DNA of 64,000 nt from CAIVPM01 sp964477265 (GTDB taxonomy: Bacteria; Bacteroidota; Bacteroidia; Chitinophagales; Chitinophagaceae). Every line of letters starts with the position of its first letter. Position 1 is the first letter of the stretch. Position numbers and translations under genes: made by a program. The notes under the pieces were generated by a model. The model was not told the origin of the DNA. It saw nothing but the letters and a program-made list of their open reading frames with translations, and ran no database searches. Shown piece by piece: positions 31,569-41,153 of this stretch. The stretch covers positions 1 through 64,000 of the forward strand of contig CAYZDJ010000009.1 in the NCBI GenBank assembly GCA_964477265.1. The letters run 5' to 3'.

Positions 31569-32606
31569 ATGACAGAGACTGTAAATACATCAATGATTGT
31601 TTTAGCAAGAGAGGCAAGAGGTCTAAGCCAAGCAGAACTTGCAGAACTGATTGGTATGAGTGCTACCAATTTAAGCAAGATAGAAAGAGCTGATATTGGC
31701 ATAGCCAAAGAATTGCTCGAAGCTATTGCAGACAAAACAGATTATCCTGTTCAGTTCTTTTACCAGCAAGGTGAAATAATGCCTGAGAATTTAAAGTATC
31801 GAAAAAGAGAAGTAGTAGCACAAAAATTAATTACACCCATACACGCACAGGTAAATGTTATTCGCAAGCACATACACTTTCTCACACTCGCTTTGCAAAT
31901 ACCAAAAGTTGATTTACCTGTATTAGAAGTAAGTACAACGCAAACCCCACAACAAATAGCTATCAAGCTGCGTAAACTTTGGAAAGTAAATACACCAGTA
32001 ATAGATAATATTACCAAGCTAATTGAGGATAATGGCATTGTTATAAAAAGTTTCCCATTCAATACAGATAGAGTAGATAGCCGAAGCATACTAACAGATG
32101 AGAAGTTACCTATCATTTTTTTAAACAGCAGTTTGTTTGGTGATAGGCAAAGATTTTCTTTAGCTTATGAATTAGGACAACTGATAATGCACACCTTTTG
32201 CATTGTGGGTTTAGATAGAGATGTTTCGCACGAAGCCAACGCATTTGCAGCAGAGTTTTTAATGCCTGAAAAGGAAATTAGAAAAGACTTTGAAAATGGC
32301 ATTACCATTCCATTGTTAGGCGAGTTAAAACGCAAGTGGAAAGTATCAATGGTTGCTTTATTATATCGTGCAGATGATTTAGGCTATTTAACCCCTAATC
32401 AAAAAAGGTATTTGCTGCAACAGTTTAACCAACTTAAAATACGAAAGCGAGAACCGATGGAATTGGACATACCCAAAGAACAACCATCATTAGTAAAAAG
32501 ACGGATTGCAGATTTTAGGGCTAAAACAAAAATTAGTGTTGTTGAAATGTCCGCTTTGTTCTTTTTAAATGTTGATGAGTTTTTGGAACTATACTCATTA
32601 CACTAA
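31569..32606 (+). CDS. XRE-ImmA/IrrE-like regulator with degenerate zinc motif (345 aa)
   Basis: Residues about 10-62 form an XRE helix-turn-helix (ARGLSQAELAELIGMSATNL). Residues about 125-290 match the ImmA/IrrE (COG2856) peptidase fold, with SLAYELGQLIMH at 197-208 and HEANAFAAEFLMP at 221-233. Family members have HELGH at that place; here both histidines are replaced (Y200, Q204) though the glutamate is kept. It is probably catalytically dead or altered and may act as a plain repressor. Such proteins control mobile-element induction. It is divergent from the tyrosine recombinase. Confidence 0.8.
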   Translation: MTETVNTSMIVLAREARGLSQAELAELIGMSATNLSKIERADIGIAKELLEAIADKTDYPVQFFYQQGEIMPENLKYRKREVVAQKLITPIHAQVNVIRKHIHFLTLALQIPKVDLPVLEVSTTQTPQQIAIKLRKLWKVNTPVIDNITKLIEDNGIVIKSFPFNTDRVDSRSILTDEKLPIIFLNSSLFGDRQRFSLAYELGQLIMHTFCIVGLDRDVSHEANAFAAEFLMPEKEIRKDFENGITIPLLGELKRKWKVSMVALLYRADDLGYLTPNQKRYLLQQFNQLKIRKREPMELDIPKEQPSLVKRRIADFRAKTKISVVEMSALFFLNVDEFLELYSLH

Positions 32607-32677
32607 CAATACAAATTAATACACCATTAAATTCAAGCAATAAACATTAACAAACCAACAATTAAAAAAAGTACAAG

Positions 32678-32884
32678 ATGGGAACAGTAAGTATAGTAGA
32701 AGAAATAAAACCTTACTCAGCAAAGGATTTAGCGACAATTTATGGTGTATGTGATAAAACATTTAAACGATGGGCAAAACCATTCGTAAAGGACATTGGT
32801 GAAAAGAATGGCAGGTATTACACAGTAGCACAGGTAAAAGTAATATTTGAAAAAATAGGTGTGCCAAGCAGGATTAAAAACTAA
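32678..32884 (+). CDS. Small helix-turn-helix DNA-binding protein, second paralogue (68 aa)
   Basis: KPYSAKDLATIYGVCDKTFK (residues about 10-29) is a MerR/excisionase-like helix-turn-helix, followed by KDIGEKNGRYYTVAQVKVIF. It is closely similar to the 65-aa protein at 12567-12764. Like that gene it is followed directly by a region with the box TTACACAACCTT and 20-bp-period repeats, so the two likely share target sites. A role as excision factor or regulator for the adjacent serine recombinase is inferred. Confidence 0.65.
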   Translation: MGTVSIVEEIKPYSAKDLATIYGVCDKTFKRWAKPFVKDIGEKNGRYYTVAQVKVIFEKIGVPSRIKN

Positions 32885-32947
32885 TCTTACACAACCTTGC
32901 ATCAATCAAATGAACGATACATTGTTTGCATTTTCAGTACATTGTTT
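32884..32947 (+). promoter_or_regulatory. Regulatory region: TTACACAACCTT box plus 20-bp-period repeats (site 3)
   Basis: ATCTTACACAACCTT (32884-32898) is the same box as at 12498 and 13486, read in the direction of transcription here too. TACATTGTTT then occurs at 32918 and 32938, 20 bp apart. It precedes the small gene and serine recombinase at 33028-34871. Confidence 0.6.
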
Positions 32948-33027
32948 TGCGTAACTATACCCAATGTTGCATAACGTGGAAACGAGGTGTAAGAGTGCTG
33001 ATAGGTTTGCTTTTTAAAGTCAATCCT

Positions 33028-33327
33028 ATGAAAGCAAAAGTTGTAAGTATTAAACGGAAAGCTACTGTTTCACCAACAGGCTGTACAGTTGAAAAAGTAC
33101 CCCTTGAAGAATGCAAGAAACTATTGAATGCAGATGATATAAGTTATACAGATGAAGAAGTTGAAATTATTCAAGACTTTACATATCGTTTTGCAGAAAT
33201 TATTTACCTCTGCTATGTAGAAAAGAAACAGGATGAGAATATACAACAGGACAACAATGGCATAGAGAATAATAAAATAAGTAATATCAGTAATGCTGAT
33301 AGCATTAAAAACAAATACAGAATATGA
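33028..33327 (+). CDS. Small protein coupled to the serine recombinase (99 aa)
   Basis: The ATG at 33028 (MKAKVVSIKRKATVSPTGC) is chosen because the upstream in-frame extension crosses the operator-like repeats. The protein has a helical middle (SYTDEEVEIIQDFTYRFAEIIY) and an Asn-rich tail. Its stop overlaps the recombinase start by four bases (ATGA). Small helical proteins coupled to large recombinases sometimes act as directionality or accessory factors; no family was recognised. Confidence 0.55.
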   Translation: MKAKVVSIKRKATVSPTGCTVEKVPLEECKKLLNADDISYTDEEVEIIQDFTYRFAEIIYLCYVEKKQDENIQQDNNGIENNKISNISNADSIKNKYRI

Positions 33328-34871
33328 AACGCAAAGCAATATTATATGTACGAGTGAGTACAGACGAGCAAGCTGATAAAGGTTACAGCTTAAGACATCA
33401 GGAAGAAACTGCAAAAAAGTATTGTAGCTTTCAAAATATTGAAGTAGTAGCTACTTATGTAGAAGACCATTCTGCAAAAACTTTTGATAGACCTGAATTC
33501 AAAAAATTGCTTGCCTTAATTAAATCAAGAAAACTTAATGCAGACCTTTTGTTATTTACAAAGTGGGATAGGTTTTCTCGTAATGCTGGGGATGCTTATG
33601 GGATGATTAATACGCTTAATAAATTAGGGGTAGAACCACAAGCCATTGAGCAGCCATTAGACTTATCTATCCCTGAAAATAAAATAATGTTAGCATTTTA
33701 CTTAGCTGCACCTGAAGTTGAAAATGACAGGCGAGCTTTGAATGTTATTGTGGGAATGAGAAGAGCTAAAAAAGAGGGTCGTTGGGTAGCTATGGCTCCA
33801 GTTGGTTATAAGAATACTAGAGACGAATTAAATAAACCAATTATTGTTCCTAATGATGATGCACCAATTGTTAAATATGCTTTTGAGGAATTATCTAAAG
33901 GAGCTTATAGCGTTGAAGAAATAAGACATATATGCAGCAAGAGGGGACTAAAATGTAGTAGAAGTAATTTCTTTTATATGCTTAAAAACCCTGCATACTG
34001 TGGTAAAGTTTTAATACCTGCTTATAAAAGTGAAGAAGCTCAATTAGTAAAAGGGTTACATACACCCATTATAAGTGAAACAGTATTTGAAGATGTGCAA
34101 GATGTATTAAATGGGAAAAGGAAAAGGCAAACTACGAAAAACACAACCAAAGATGAATTTCCGTTGCGTGGTGTTTTAGAGTGTAGTCGATGTGGTAGTA
34201 AACTAACAGCAAGTGTATCAAAAGGAAATGGCGGTTACTATTATTATTATCATTGCCATTATAAATGTGGCGAAAGAATTAAAGCATTAGAAGCTAACAA
34301 AATCTTTGAAGATGAACTGTTAGCCATTACACCAAATAAGAATGTGTTGAACGTATTGCACAAACAATTGAACAATTATTTTGCAGATAATAACAGAGAT
34401 AAGTCAAAAGAATTAAAACAGATTAATGAGGAAATTGAAAAGCATCGAACAAGAATAAACAATGCCCAACAAATGATGCTTGATGGTCAGTTAGAAGCAA
34501 AGGATTACAAAGAAATTAAAGACCGATATGAGAGCGAAATAAACAAGTTAGTTCGCAAGAGTACCCAAGTAACAGCCCAAAATGGTGATGCGAAAGAATT
34601 TGTACAGTTTGGAGTATCATTTTTATCGAACCTGCACCAACACTACGTTTCAGCAAGTACACCCATAAAACAAAAAATTATTGGTTCGATGTTCCCTGAA
34701 AATTTGGTTTTTGAAAATAATCAATATCGAACCAAAAATATCAATCCAGCCCTTGAGCTGATATGCAATGCCAGCAAGGGTTGTAACGAAAATAAAAAAG
34801 GACTGTTTCAAAATATTTTGAAACAGTCCTATGAGGTGACCGCGTTAGGATTCAAACCTAAAACCTTCTGA
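33324..34871 (+). CDS. Large serine recombinase, C-terminus fused to host tRNA-flanking DNA (515 aa)
   Basis: The N-terminal resolvase domain has YVRVSTDEQ with catalytic S12. The Recombinase domain (about 155-260) has VGMRRAKKEG and the APVGYKN motif. A zinc-ribbon (CSRCG...CHYKCG, about 289-318) and a coiled coil (about 355-405) complete the large-serine-integrase architecture. The last 25 or so codons (LFQNILKQSYEVTALGFKPK) are translated from the tRNA-Arg terminator palindrome and the tRNA 3' end, so they come from the host side of the junction. The native end was probably just before this. It is the likely integrase of the element ending here. Confidence 0.9.
   Translation: MKRKAILYVRVSTDEQADKGYSLRHQEETAKKYCSFQNIEVVATYVEDHSAKTFDRPEFKKLLALIKSRKLNADLLLFTKWDRFSRNAGDAYGMINTLNKLGVEPQAIEQPLDLSIPENKIMLAFYLAAPEVENDRRALNVIVGMRRAKKEGRWVAMAPVGYKNTRDELNKPIIVPNDDAPIVKYAFEELSKGAYSVEEIRHICSKRGLKCSRSNFFYMLKNPAYCGKVLIPAYKSEEAQLVKGLHTPIISETVFEDVQDVLNGKRKRQTTKNTTKDEFPLRGVLECSRCGSKLTASVSKGNGGYYYYYHCHYKCGERIKALEANKIFEDELLAITPNKNVLNVLHKQLNNYFADNNRDKSKELKQINEEIEKHRTRINNAQQMMLDGQLEAKDYKEIKDRYESEINKLVRKSTQVTAQNGDAKEFVQFGVSFLSNLHQHYVSASTPIKQKIIGSMFPENLVFENNQYRTKNINPALELICNASKGCNENKKGLFQNILKQSYEVTALGFKPKTF
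34799..34830 (-). terminator. Terminator of tRNA-Arg (perfect 32-base palindrome), inside the recombinase frame
   Basis: The left half AGGACTGTTTCAAAAT is the exact reverse complement of the right half. On the minus strand it starts seven bases past the tRNA and is followed by TTTTTT, a classic intrinsic terminator. On the plus strand the same DNA is read as codons of the serine recombinase. Confidence 0.8.
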
Positions 34872-34910
34872 TCCGTAGTCAGATGCTCTATTCAGTTGAG
34901 CTACGCAGCC
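34837..34910 (-). tRNA. tRNA-Arg (anticodon ACG)
   Basis: The cloverleaf is complete: acceptor GGCTGCG/CGCGGTC (two G-U pairs), D-arm GCTC...GAGC, anticodon stem TCTGA/TCAGA with loop CTACGGA (anticodon ACG), and T-arm TTAGG/CCTAA. The encoded 3' end is ACC followed by T, so the CCA is not fully encoded. The plus-strand serine recombinase ends inside it (34871). It marks the element-chromosome boundary. Confidence 0.92.
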
Positions 34911-35005
34911 ATTTTTTAATTGGGGTGCAAATATAGGTTTGTAAGTTTAATTAGCAAATCTTTGATTAATTAAACTTCAAAATTGCTTATTTGTGAATAA
35001 CAAAA

Positions 35006-35036
35006 CTTGACTACTTTTTTCAAGTAAATACATTTG
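35006..35036 (+). promoter_or_regulatory. Bacteroidota-type promoter for dnaE
   Basis: CTTG (35006-35009), 19 bases, then TACATTTG (35029-35036), matching the TTG/TAnnTTTG pattern. The GTG start of dnaE is at 35064. Confidence 0.65.
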
Positions 35037-35063
35037 TAAGTTCATAATTTCAATTTATATCTC

Positions 35064-38000
35064 GTGTCTCAATTCTCACACTTACACGTTCACACACAAT
35101 ATAGCTTGCTTGATGGAGCAGCAAGCATTAGCAGCTTATATAAAAAAGCAAAGAGAGATAATATGCCTGCAGTTGCCATTACTGACCACGGCAATATGTT
35201 TGGTGCTTTTGAATTTGTGTCTCAGGCCTGGAAAGATACAAAGGTTGTTGGCAAAGATGAAAAAGGAAAAGACATTCTTGAGCCTAATATCAAACCCATT
35301 GTTGGTTGTGAGTTTTATGTAGTGAAAGATAGGTGGGCAAAGACTTTTACTAAAGAAGTGAAAGATGACAGATACCATCAATTGTTTTTGGCTAAGAATA
35401 AAAAAGGATATGAAAACCTTGTTAAGCTTACTTCATTAGGTTTTATTGAAGGAATGTACAGCAAGTATCCACGTATTGACAAGGAACTTATTTTAAAATA
35501 TCACGAAGGATTGATTGCCACAACTTGTTGCCTTGGTGCATTAGTGCCACAAACTATTTTACAAAAAGGTGAAGCAGAAGGTGAGCAAGAGTTTAAATGG
35601 TGGCTTGATTTGTTTGGCGAGGATTATTATATAGAAATTCAAAGGCATAATTTAAAGGAACAAATTCAGGTAAACGAAGTGTTGCTGAAGTTTGCAAAAA
35701 AGTATAATGTTCCCATTATTGCAAGCAACGATAGTCATTACACAGAAAAGGATGATTACAATGCCCACGATATTTTGTTGTGCATTAACACTGGTGAAAA
35801 GCAAGCCACACCTGGCTTTGACGATATCATTCACGATGATTTATTAGTAAAGAATAAACGTTTTAAATTTCCAAACGACCAATTCTATTTCAAGACTACT
35901 CACGAAATGAAACAGCTTTTTGCTGACATTCCAGAAAGTATTGACAACACAAATGCAATAGTTGATAAGGTAGAAATATTGAACTTAAAGAAAGATATTT
36001 TATTGCCTGCATTTCCAGTGCCTAAAGAATATCAAATACATTTTAGTGATGAAGTTGTTGGTAAAGACATTATAAAACCTGATGTAAATAACCAGTGGGA
36101 ATACCTGAAAGCATTGACTTATAAAGGTGCTAAGGAACGCTATGGTGAAATTGAAAGCCACGTTCAGGAACGTATAGACTTTGAACTCTTCACCATTAAA
36201 ACAATGGGCTTTGCTGGATACTTTTTAATTGTTAGTGATTTCATAAAAGCTGGTAGAGATATGGGTGTTTTTGTAGGGCCAGGACGTGGCAGTGCTGCAG
36301 GTTCTGTGGTGGCTTATTGCATTGGTATTACTAACATTGATCCCATAAAATACAACTTGCTTTTTGAAAGGTTCTTGAATCCAGACAGGAAGTCAATGCC
36401 CGATATTGATACTGACTTTGACGATGATGGCAGGCAAAAAGTAATTGATTATGTGGTTGACAAATATGGCAAGGCACAGGTGGCACAAATTATTACTTAT
36501 GGTACAATGGCTGCAAAAAGCAGCATTAAAGATGTGGCTCGTGTAATGGATTTGCCTTTGGCAGAAAGCAATGCTTTGGCTAAGTTGGTGAGTGATAAAC
36601 CTGGTACAGAATTAGGCAATATTCTTCACTCACCATTAACAAAAAAAGATGGTGAAAAAAGTTTAGAAGACAAAGGTTATGGCCCTGAAGATATTGAAAA
36701 TGCAAGGCGTTTAAGGGAAATTTATAATTTAACTACAAACGATTTACGCACTACCATTCTGCACGAAGCAGAGAAACTGGAAGGTAGTGTTCGCAACACT
36801 GGTGTGCACGCAGCAGGCATCATCATTGCACCAAAAGATTTAACAGAATTGATACCTGTTGCTACTGCAAAAGATTCTGATTTATGGGTTACACAAATTG
36901 AAGGAAGTGTGATTGAAGAAGCTGGTGTAATCAAGATGGACTTTCTTGGATTAAAGACTTTGTCTATCTTAAAAACTGCTTTGGATTTAATCAAGCAAAA
37001 CCATAATGTAGAAATTGATTTAGATAATATTTCGTTGGAAGATGAGAAGACTTTTCAACTGTATCAACGTGGTGAAACCAATGCTACGTTTCAGTTTGAG
37101 AGTGCTGGTATGCAAAAATACCTGCGTGAATTAAAGCCTGATAAGTTTGATGACTTGATTGCAATGAATGCCTTGTATCGCCCTGGACCAATGAGCTATA
37201 TTCCAAGTTTTATTTTGCGTAAACACGGCAAGGAAAAAGTGGAATATGATGTTGATGATATGAAGGAATACCTAGAGGAAACTTATGGCATTACTGTGTA
37301 TCAGGAACAGGTGATGTTGTTGAGCCAAAGCCTTGCTGGCTTTACAAAAGGCGATGCAGATGTGTTGAGAAAGGCAATGGGTAAAAAGCAAAAAGCTGTG
37401 CTGGATAAAATGAAAGGACAGTTTGTTGAAGGTGCTACTGCAAAAGGACACAATGCAGAGAAACTTGAAAAAATATGGACAGACTGGGAAGCCTTTGCAC
37501 AGTATGCTTTCAATAAATCGCACAGCACCTGCTATGCTTATGTGGCTTATCAAACAGCTTATTTAAAAGCACATTATCCAAGTGAATATATGAGTGCTGT
37601 GTTGAACCACGCAGGCAGCATTGAGAAAATTACATTCTATATGGAAGAGTGTAAACGAATGGGCATTAAAGTGCTTGGACCAGATATTAATGAAAGTAAA
37701 AAAGGATTTGCACCCAATGTTAAAGGTGAAATAAGATTTGGTTTAGGTGGCTTGAAAGGTGTGGGTGAAAATGCCATTGAAAACATTATAGATGAAAGAA
37801 AGAAAGCTGGTGCATTTAAAAATATTTTCGATTTTATTACTCGCGTTAATCAACGTGCAGTAAATAAAAAATCGCTGGAAAGCCTTGCAAACAGTGGTAC
37901 TTTCGATTGCTTTACAGAACTGCATCGTGCACAATATTTCCATATTCCTGATGGCGACAGAACAAGTGGTATTGAAAAAATTATTGGTTATGGACAAGTG

Positions 38001-38768
38001 CAAAACGATTTGAGCAAAGGCACTACCAATACTTTGTTTGGCGATTTAGGAAAGGCAATGGATGTGCCACCACCAAAAATTGTAAACTGTGAACAATGGA
38101 CTTTGATTGAAAAATTAGACTTTGAAAAGGATGTTACTGGAATGTATATGAGTGGGCATCCACTGGATAATTATAAGTTTGAGATGAAGTATTATGGCAT
38201 TATGCACCTCAACGATTTTGTTGATATAAAAGATTCTCAAACCTTAACACAAGCTAACCTTAATAAGCCTATAAAGCTTGCTGGGCTTGTTGTAGATGCA
38301 CAACACAGAACCACAAAAACCAACAGGGCATTTGGCATTTTAAAGATTGAAGATTTTACAGGCAATGTTGAAGTTGCTTTATGGAGCGAGAACTACCAGA
38401 AGTTTCAGCATTACCTTGAAAAAGGTAAAAGCCTTTTGGTGCAAGGATACTTTAAGCAAAACTGGAAAGGTGATGGATATGAATTTGCAGTTACAAATAT
38501 CTGCTTGCTGGAAACAGCCAAAACCACACTGACAAAGAGTTTGGAATTGAATATGCACCCCAGCAGCATTGATGAAAATATGGTTGCATTCATCCAAAAA
38601 AACATTAAACAACACCCAGGTAATGTGTCTTTAAAGTTTAATGTTATTGAACCCAGCGAAAACATAAAACTCACTATGAGCCTTTTTGACAAAGGCTTTG
38701 CAATGAATGAAGAACTTGCTGAATATTTATTGAGGAATGAAGATGTGGAAGTGAATGTAGGAGTATAA
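35064..38768 (+). CDS. dnaE: DNA polymerase III subunit alpha (1234 aa)
   Basis: This is the replicative polymerase catalytic subunit. The start is GTG (SQFSHLHVHTQYSLLDGA). Visible domains in order: PHP domain with HLHVHTQYSLLDG and ITDHGNM, the polymerase palm with GPGRGSAAGSVVAY and the catalytic aspartates in PDIDTDFDDDGR, fingers with NALYRPGPM and GITVYQEQVM, helix-hairpin-helix region (FGLGGLKGVGENAI), and a C-terminal OB-fold (IKLAGLVVDAQHRTTKTN). Length is normal for Bacteroidota DnaE. It is the first chromosomal gene right of the integrated element and is transcribed away from tRNA-Arg. Confidence 0.97.
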   Translation: MSQFSHLHVHTQYSLLDGAASISSLYKKAKRDNMPAVAITDHGNMFGAFEFVSQAWKDTKVVGKDEKGKDILEPNIKPIVGCEFYVVKDRWAKTFTKEVKDDRYHQLFLAKNKKGYENLVKLTSLGFIEGMYSKYPRIDKELILKYHEGLIATTCCLGALVPQTILQKGEAEGEQEFKWWLDLFGEDYYIEIQRHNLKEQIQVNEVLLKFAKKYNVPIIASNDSHYTEKDDYNAHDILLCINTGEKQATPGFDDIIHDDLLVKNKRFKFPNDQFYFKTTHEMKQLFADIPESIDNTNAIVDKVEILNLKKDILLPAFPVPKEYQIHFSDEVVGKDIIKPDVNNQWEYLKALTYKGAKERYGEIESHVQERIDFELFTIKTMGFAGYFLIVSDFIKAGRDMGVFVGPGRGSAAGSVVAYCIGITNIDPIKYNLLFERFLNPDRKSMPDIDTDFDDDGRQKVIDYVVDKYGKAQVAQIITYGTMAAKSSIKDVARVMDLPLAESNALAKLVSDKPGTELGNILHSPLTKKDGEKSLEDKGYGPEDIENARRLREIYNLTTNDLRTTILHEAEKLEGSVRNTGVHAAGIIIAPKDLTELIPVATAKDSDLWVTQIEGSVIEEAGVIKMDFLGLKTLSILKTALDLIKQNHNVEIDLDNISLEDEKTFQLYQRGETNATFQFESAGMQKYLRELKPDKFDDLIAMNALYRPGPMSYIPSFILRKHGKEKVEYDVDDMKEYLEETYGITVYQEQVMLLSQSLAGFTKGDADVLRKAMGKKQKAVLDKMKGQFVEGATAKGHNAEKLEKIWTDWEAFAQYAFNKSHSTCYAYVAYQTAYLKAHYPSEYMSAVLNHAGSIEKITFYMEECKRMGIKVLGPDINESKKGFAPNVKGEIRFGLGGLKGVGENAIENIIDERKKAGAFKNIFDFITRVNQRAVNKKSLESLANSGTFDCFTELHRAQYFHIPDGDRTSGIEKIIGYGQVQNDLSKGTTNTLFGDLGKAMDVPPPKIVNCEQWTLIEKLDFEKDVTGMYMSGHPLDNYKFEMKYYGIMHLNDFVDIKDSQTLTQANLNKPIKLAGLVVDAQHRTTKTNRAFGILKIEDFTGNVEVALWSENYQKFQHYLEKGKSLLVQGYFKQNWKGDGYEFAVTNICLLETAKTTLTKSLELNMHPSSIDENMVAFIQKNIKQHPGNVSLKFNVIEPSENIKLTMSLFDKGFAMNEELAEYLLRNEDVEVNVGV

Positions 38769-38828
38769 GAAATAACAAAAGTTAAAAGTCAAAACCTAAA
38801 AGTGTAAAATCATATTTCATTATTATTA

Positions 38829-39323
38829 TTGCAGTTTATGAAAAGACTACTTGGTATATTTTTATTAAGCTTTTCTGTAAACAGCTTTTCACAAACTATT
38901 CTCTATACGGAAAGTCAATTCAATTCAGATACTTGTTGCTGGCGTTTACTTTCTTCTCAAAAAAAGTATGCAGAGGCAGCAGATTTGATAGTACAATATT
39001 TAAACACTAAGTCAACAATTAATAACAAGCATTCGCTTAACTGGCACGCTGGACAAATGTTTGCAATGGCTGGCAATAAAGATGAAGCTATTAAATACTT
39101 CAACAAAACCTATTCTTTTATCAGCAAATTTTTTAGTGATGAAGATGGCAAGCAATGGTATTATTATGCCAAAGGCACAGTTGCATTTATTAAAAGAGAT
39201 AAAGAGCAATTGAACAGAATATTGAATAAATGGAAGGCAAAATATCCTGCTACAAAAAACTATCTTGCCCTTAAAAAGTTGTACGATAAATGGGATGAAA
39301 ATTATGAAACAGCATCGAAATAA
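38829..39323 (+). CDS. Exported TPR-like hypothetical protein (164 aa)
   Basis: A signal peptide (residues about 1-22; ATG at 38829, or 38838 three codons in) is followed by a helical protein in which YAEAADLIVQYLN and LNWHAGQMFAMAGNKDEAIK resemble tetratricopeptide units. No catalytic motif is visible. It lies 60 bases after dnaE and 57 before the radical SAM gene. Function unknown. Confidence 0.65.
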   Translation: MQFMKRLLGIFLLSFSVNSFSQTILYTESQFNSDTCCWRLLSSQKKYAEAADLIVQYLNTKSTINNKHSLNWHAGQMFAMAGNKDEAIKYFNKTYSFISKFFSDEDGKQWYYYAKGTVAFIKRDKEQLNRILNKWKAKYPATKNYLALKKLYDKWDENYETASK

Positions 39324-39380
39324 AAGTGTAAAACCTTTAGCTTTAACTTTTGAAAAAATAAAATCATCTTACTTTGCACC

Positions 39381-41060
39381 ATGCAACAACGTATTTTATT
39401 AACTACTCTTAATGCCAAGTACATTCACCTTAATTTGGCTATACGCTTGTTGTATGAAATAAACAAAACCGATGAACGCCTTGCCTGGAAAGAGTTTACC
39501 ATTAAAGAAGATAAAAATGAAATAGCAAACTATTGCAGCAATTACGATGTTGTTTGCTTTAGCTGCTATATATGGAACATTACACAAACCTTGCAGGTGT
39601 GCGAGTTGATTAAATCCATAAACCCTGCTACAAAAATTTTATTGGGTGGGCCAGAAGTAAGCTACGACTGGCAAGATGTTATTCAATTACCTTCTATTGA
39701 TTACATAATAACTGGCGAAGGTGAAATTCCTTTTACTAAATTCCTGCAACAATACCCAAACATTGAAACTATTGCCAATATTGCGTTTAAGAAGAACAGC
39801 AATGTTGAGTACATTAAGTTTGTGCAGAATTTTGATTTGGAATTATATGCCAATACCAATCCTTACCAGAATGATGATGCAAGCACTTTAAAGAACAGGG
39901 TTTTGTATATTGAAACATCGAGAGGTTGTCCTTATAAGTGTGAGTTTTGTTTGGCAAGTTTAGATAATAAAGTTCGTTACCTGCCCATGCAACACATTAA
40001 AAGCAATTTATTGTACTTAATGCAGCATGGCAAAACCATAAAGTTCCTTGACAGAACCTTTAATGTAAAAAAGGATTTTACGCTGGACATCTTCCAGTTT
40101 ATTTTAGATAATGCACAACCCAATACCGTTTTTCAGTTTGAAATAACTGCAGATATCATGCATCCAGATATCATGCAATTCATTATTGACAAGGTTCCCA
40201 AGGGAATGTTCAGGTTCGAGATTGGCATACAGACTGTAAACCAAAAAGCCAATTTAGAAGTAAGTCGCAAGCAAAATTTTGATAAAACAAAAGGTGTGAT
40301 TTTGAAGTTGAAAGATTATGTTGAGATGCACCTTGACCTGATTGTAGGCTTACCTTTAGATTATTTTGAAGATATAAAATACAGTTTTGAGGAAGTGTTT
40401 AAACTGTTTCCACCAGAGCTGCAATTGGGCTTTTTAAAATTTTTAAAAGGTACGCCAGTACGTGAAAAGCACGAGCAATATGGTTATGTGTTTGATGAAG
40501 TGGCACCTTACCAGATTATTAAAAGCAATTTTTTAAGTAAGCAGGAGTTGGCAGATATTGTGAAGCTGGAAAATGCTTTAGAAATATACTGGAACAAAAA
40601 AAGATTGTTTAATGTTTTAAAATATGTAACTGCAACATACAGTGTGTTTGACTTTTTATTAGAGCTTGGTAAATACTTTGAAACACGCAGCAGTTTTCAT
40701 TCTTACACATTAAATACTATTTATTCTATTGCGTTCGATTTTATTAAAATGCAATACAAAAATGATAAAGTATTGCAGCAACTTTTTGCTATAGACTTTT
40801 GCCTGCAACATAAAATAAAACCTGCATCTATCTTTATTAACGAAGTTGACAAAAAGCAGAAATTTGAGTTGCTTGACAGGTTAAGGTTAAACCACCAAAA
40901 GCTACGCTATAGTGTTATTGACATTGATTTTGACTATGCATTATTTGCACAAGATAATGAGATAAAGTATGGTAAAGAGTTTTTGATTATTGAATATACT
41001 GGCACAAGCAAACCTCAGATTATTTCTTATGATAATATTGCATTAAGTAATGCTGTTTAA
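39381..41060 (+). CDS. B12-binding-type radical SAM protein with DUF4080 C-terminus (559 aa)
   Basis: Residues about 1-130 resemble a cobalamin-binding Rossmann domain (TTLNAKYIHLNLAIRLLYE, KILLGGPEVSYDW, TGEGEIPF). The radical SAM core (about 170-370) has the iron-sulfur motif RGCPYKCEFC (C183, C187, C190). The C-terminal part matches DUF4080, which accompanies this group. The substrate is not known; many members are methyltransferases or tailor cell-envelope molecules. It appears to be an ordinary single chromosomal gene. Confidence 0.85.
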   Translation: MQQRILLTTLNAKYIHLNLAIRLLYEINKTDERLAWKEFTIKEDKNEIANYCSNYDVVCFSCYIWNITQTLQVCELIKSINPATKILLGGPEVSYDWQDVIQLPSIDYIITGEGEIPFTKFLQQYPNIETIANIAFKKNSNVEYIKFVQNFDLELYANTNPYQNDDASTLKNRVLYIETSRGCPYKCEFCLASLDNKVRYLPMQHIKSNLLYLMQHGKTIKFLDRTFNVKKDFTLDIFQFILDNAQPNTVFQFEITADIMHPDIMQFIIDKVPKGMFRFEIGIQTVNQKANLEVSRKQNFDKTKGVILKLKDYVEMHLDLIVGLPLDYFEDIKYSFEEVFKLFPPELQLGFLKFLKGTPVREKHEQYGYVFDEVAPYQIIKSNFLSKQELADIVKLENALEIYWNKKRLFNVLKYVTATYSVFDFLLELGKYFETRSSFHSYTLNTIYSIAFDFIKMQYKNDKVLQQLFAIDFCLQHKIKPASIFINEVDKKQKFELLDRLRLNHQKLRYSVIDIDFDYALFAQDNEIKYGKEFLIIEYTGTSKPQIISYDNIALSNAV

Positions 41061-41153
41061 TATTGTTGCGACCTCAAAGAATACTAAGCAAAGTATTATT
41101 CTTTAGAACTTTTCAGTTAATAATTTTAAACAACCTGATAAATAAAATTTAGC

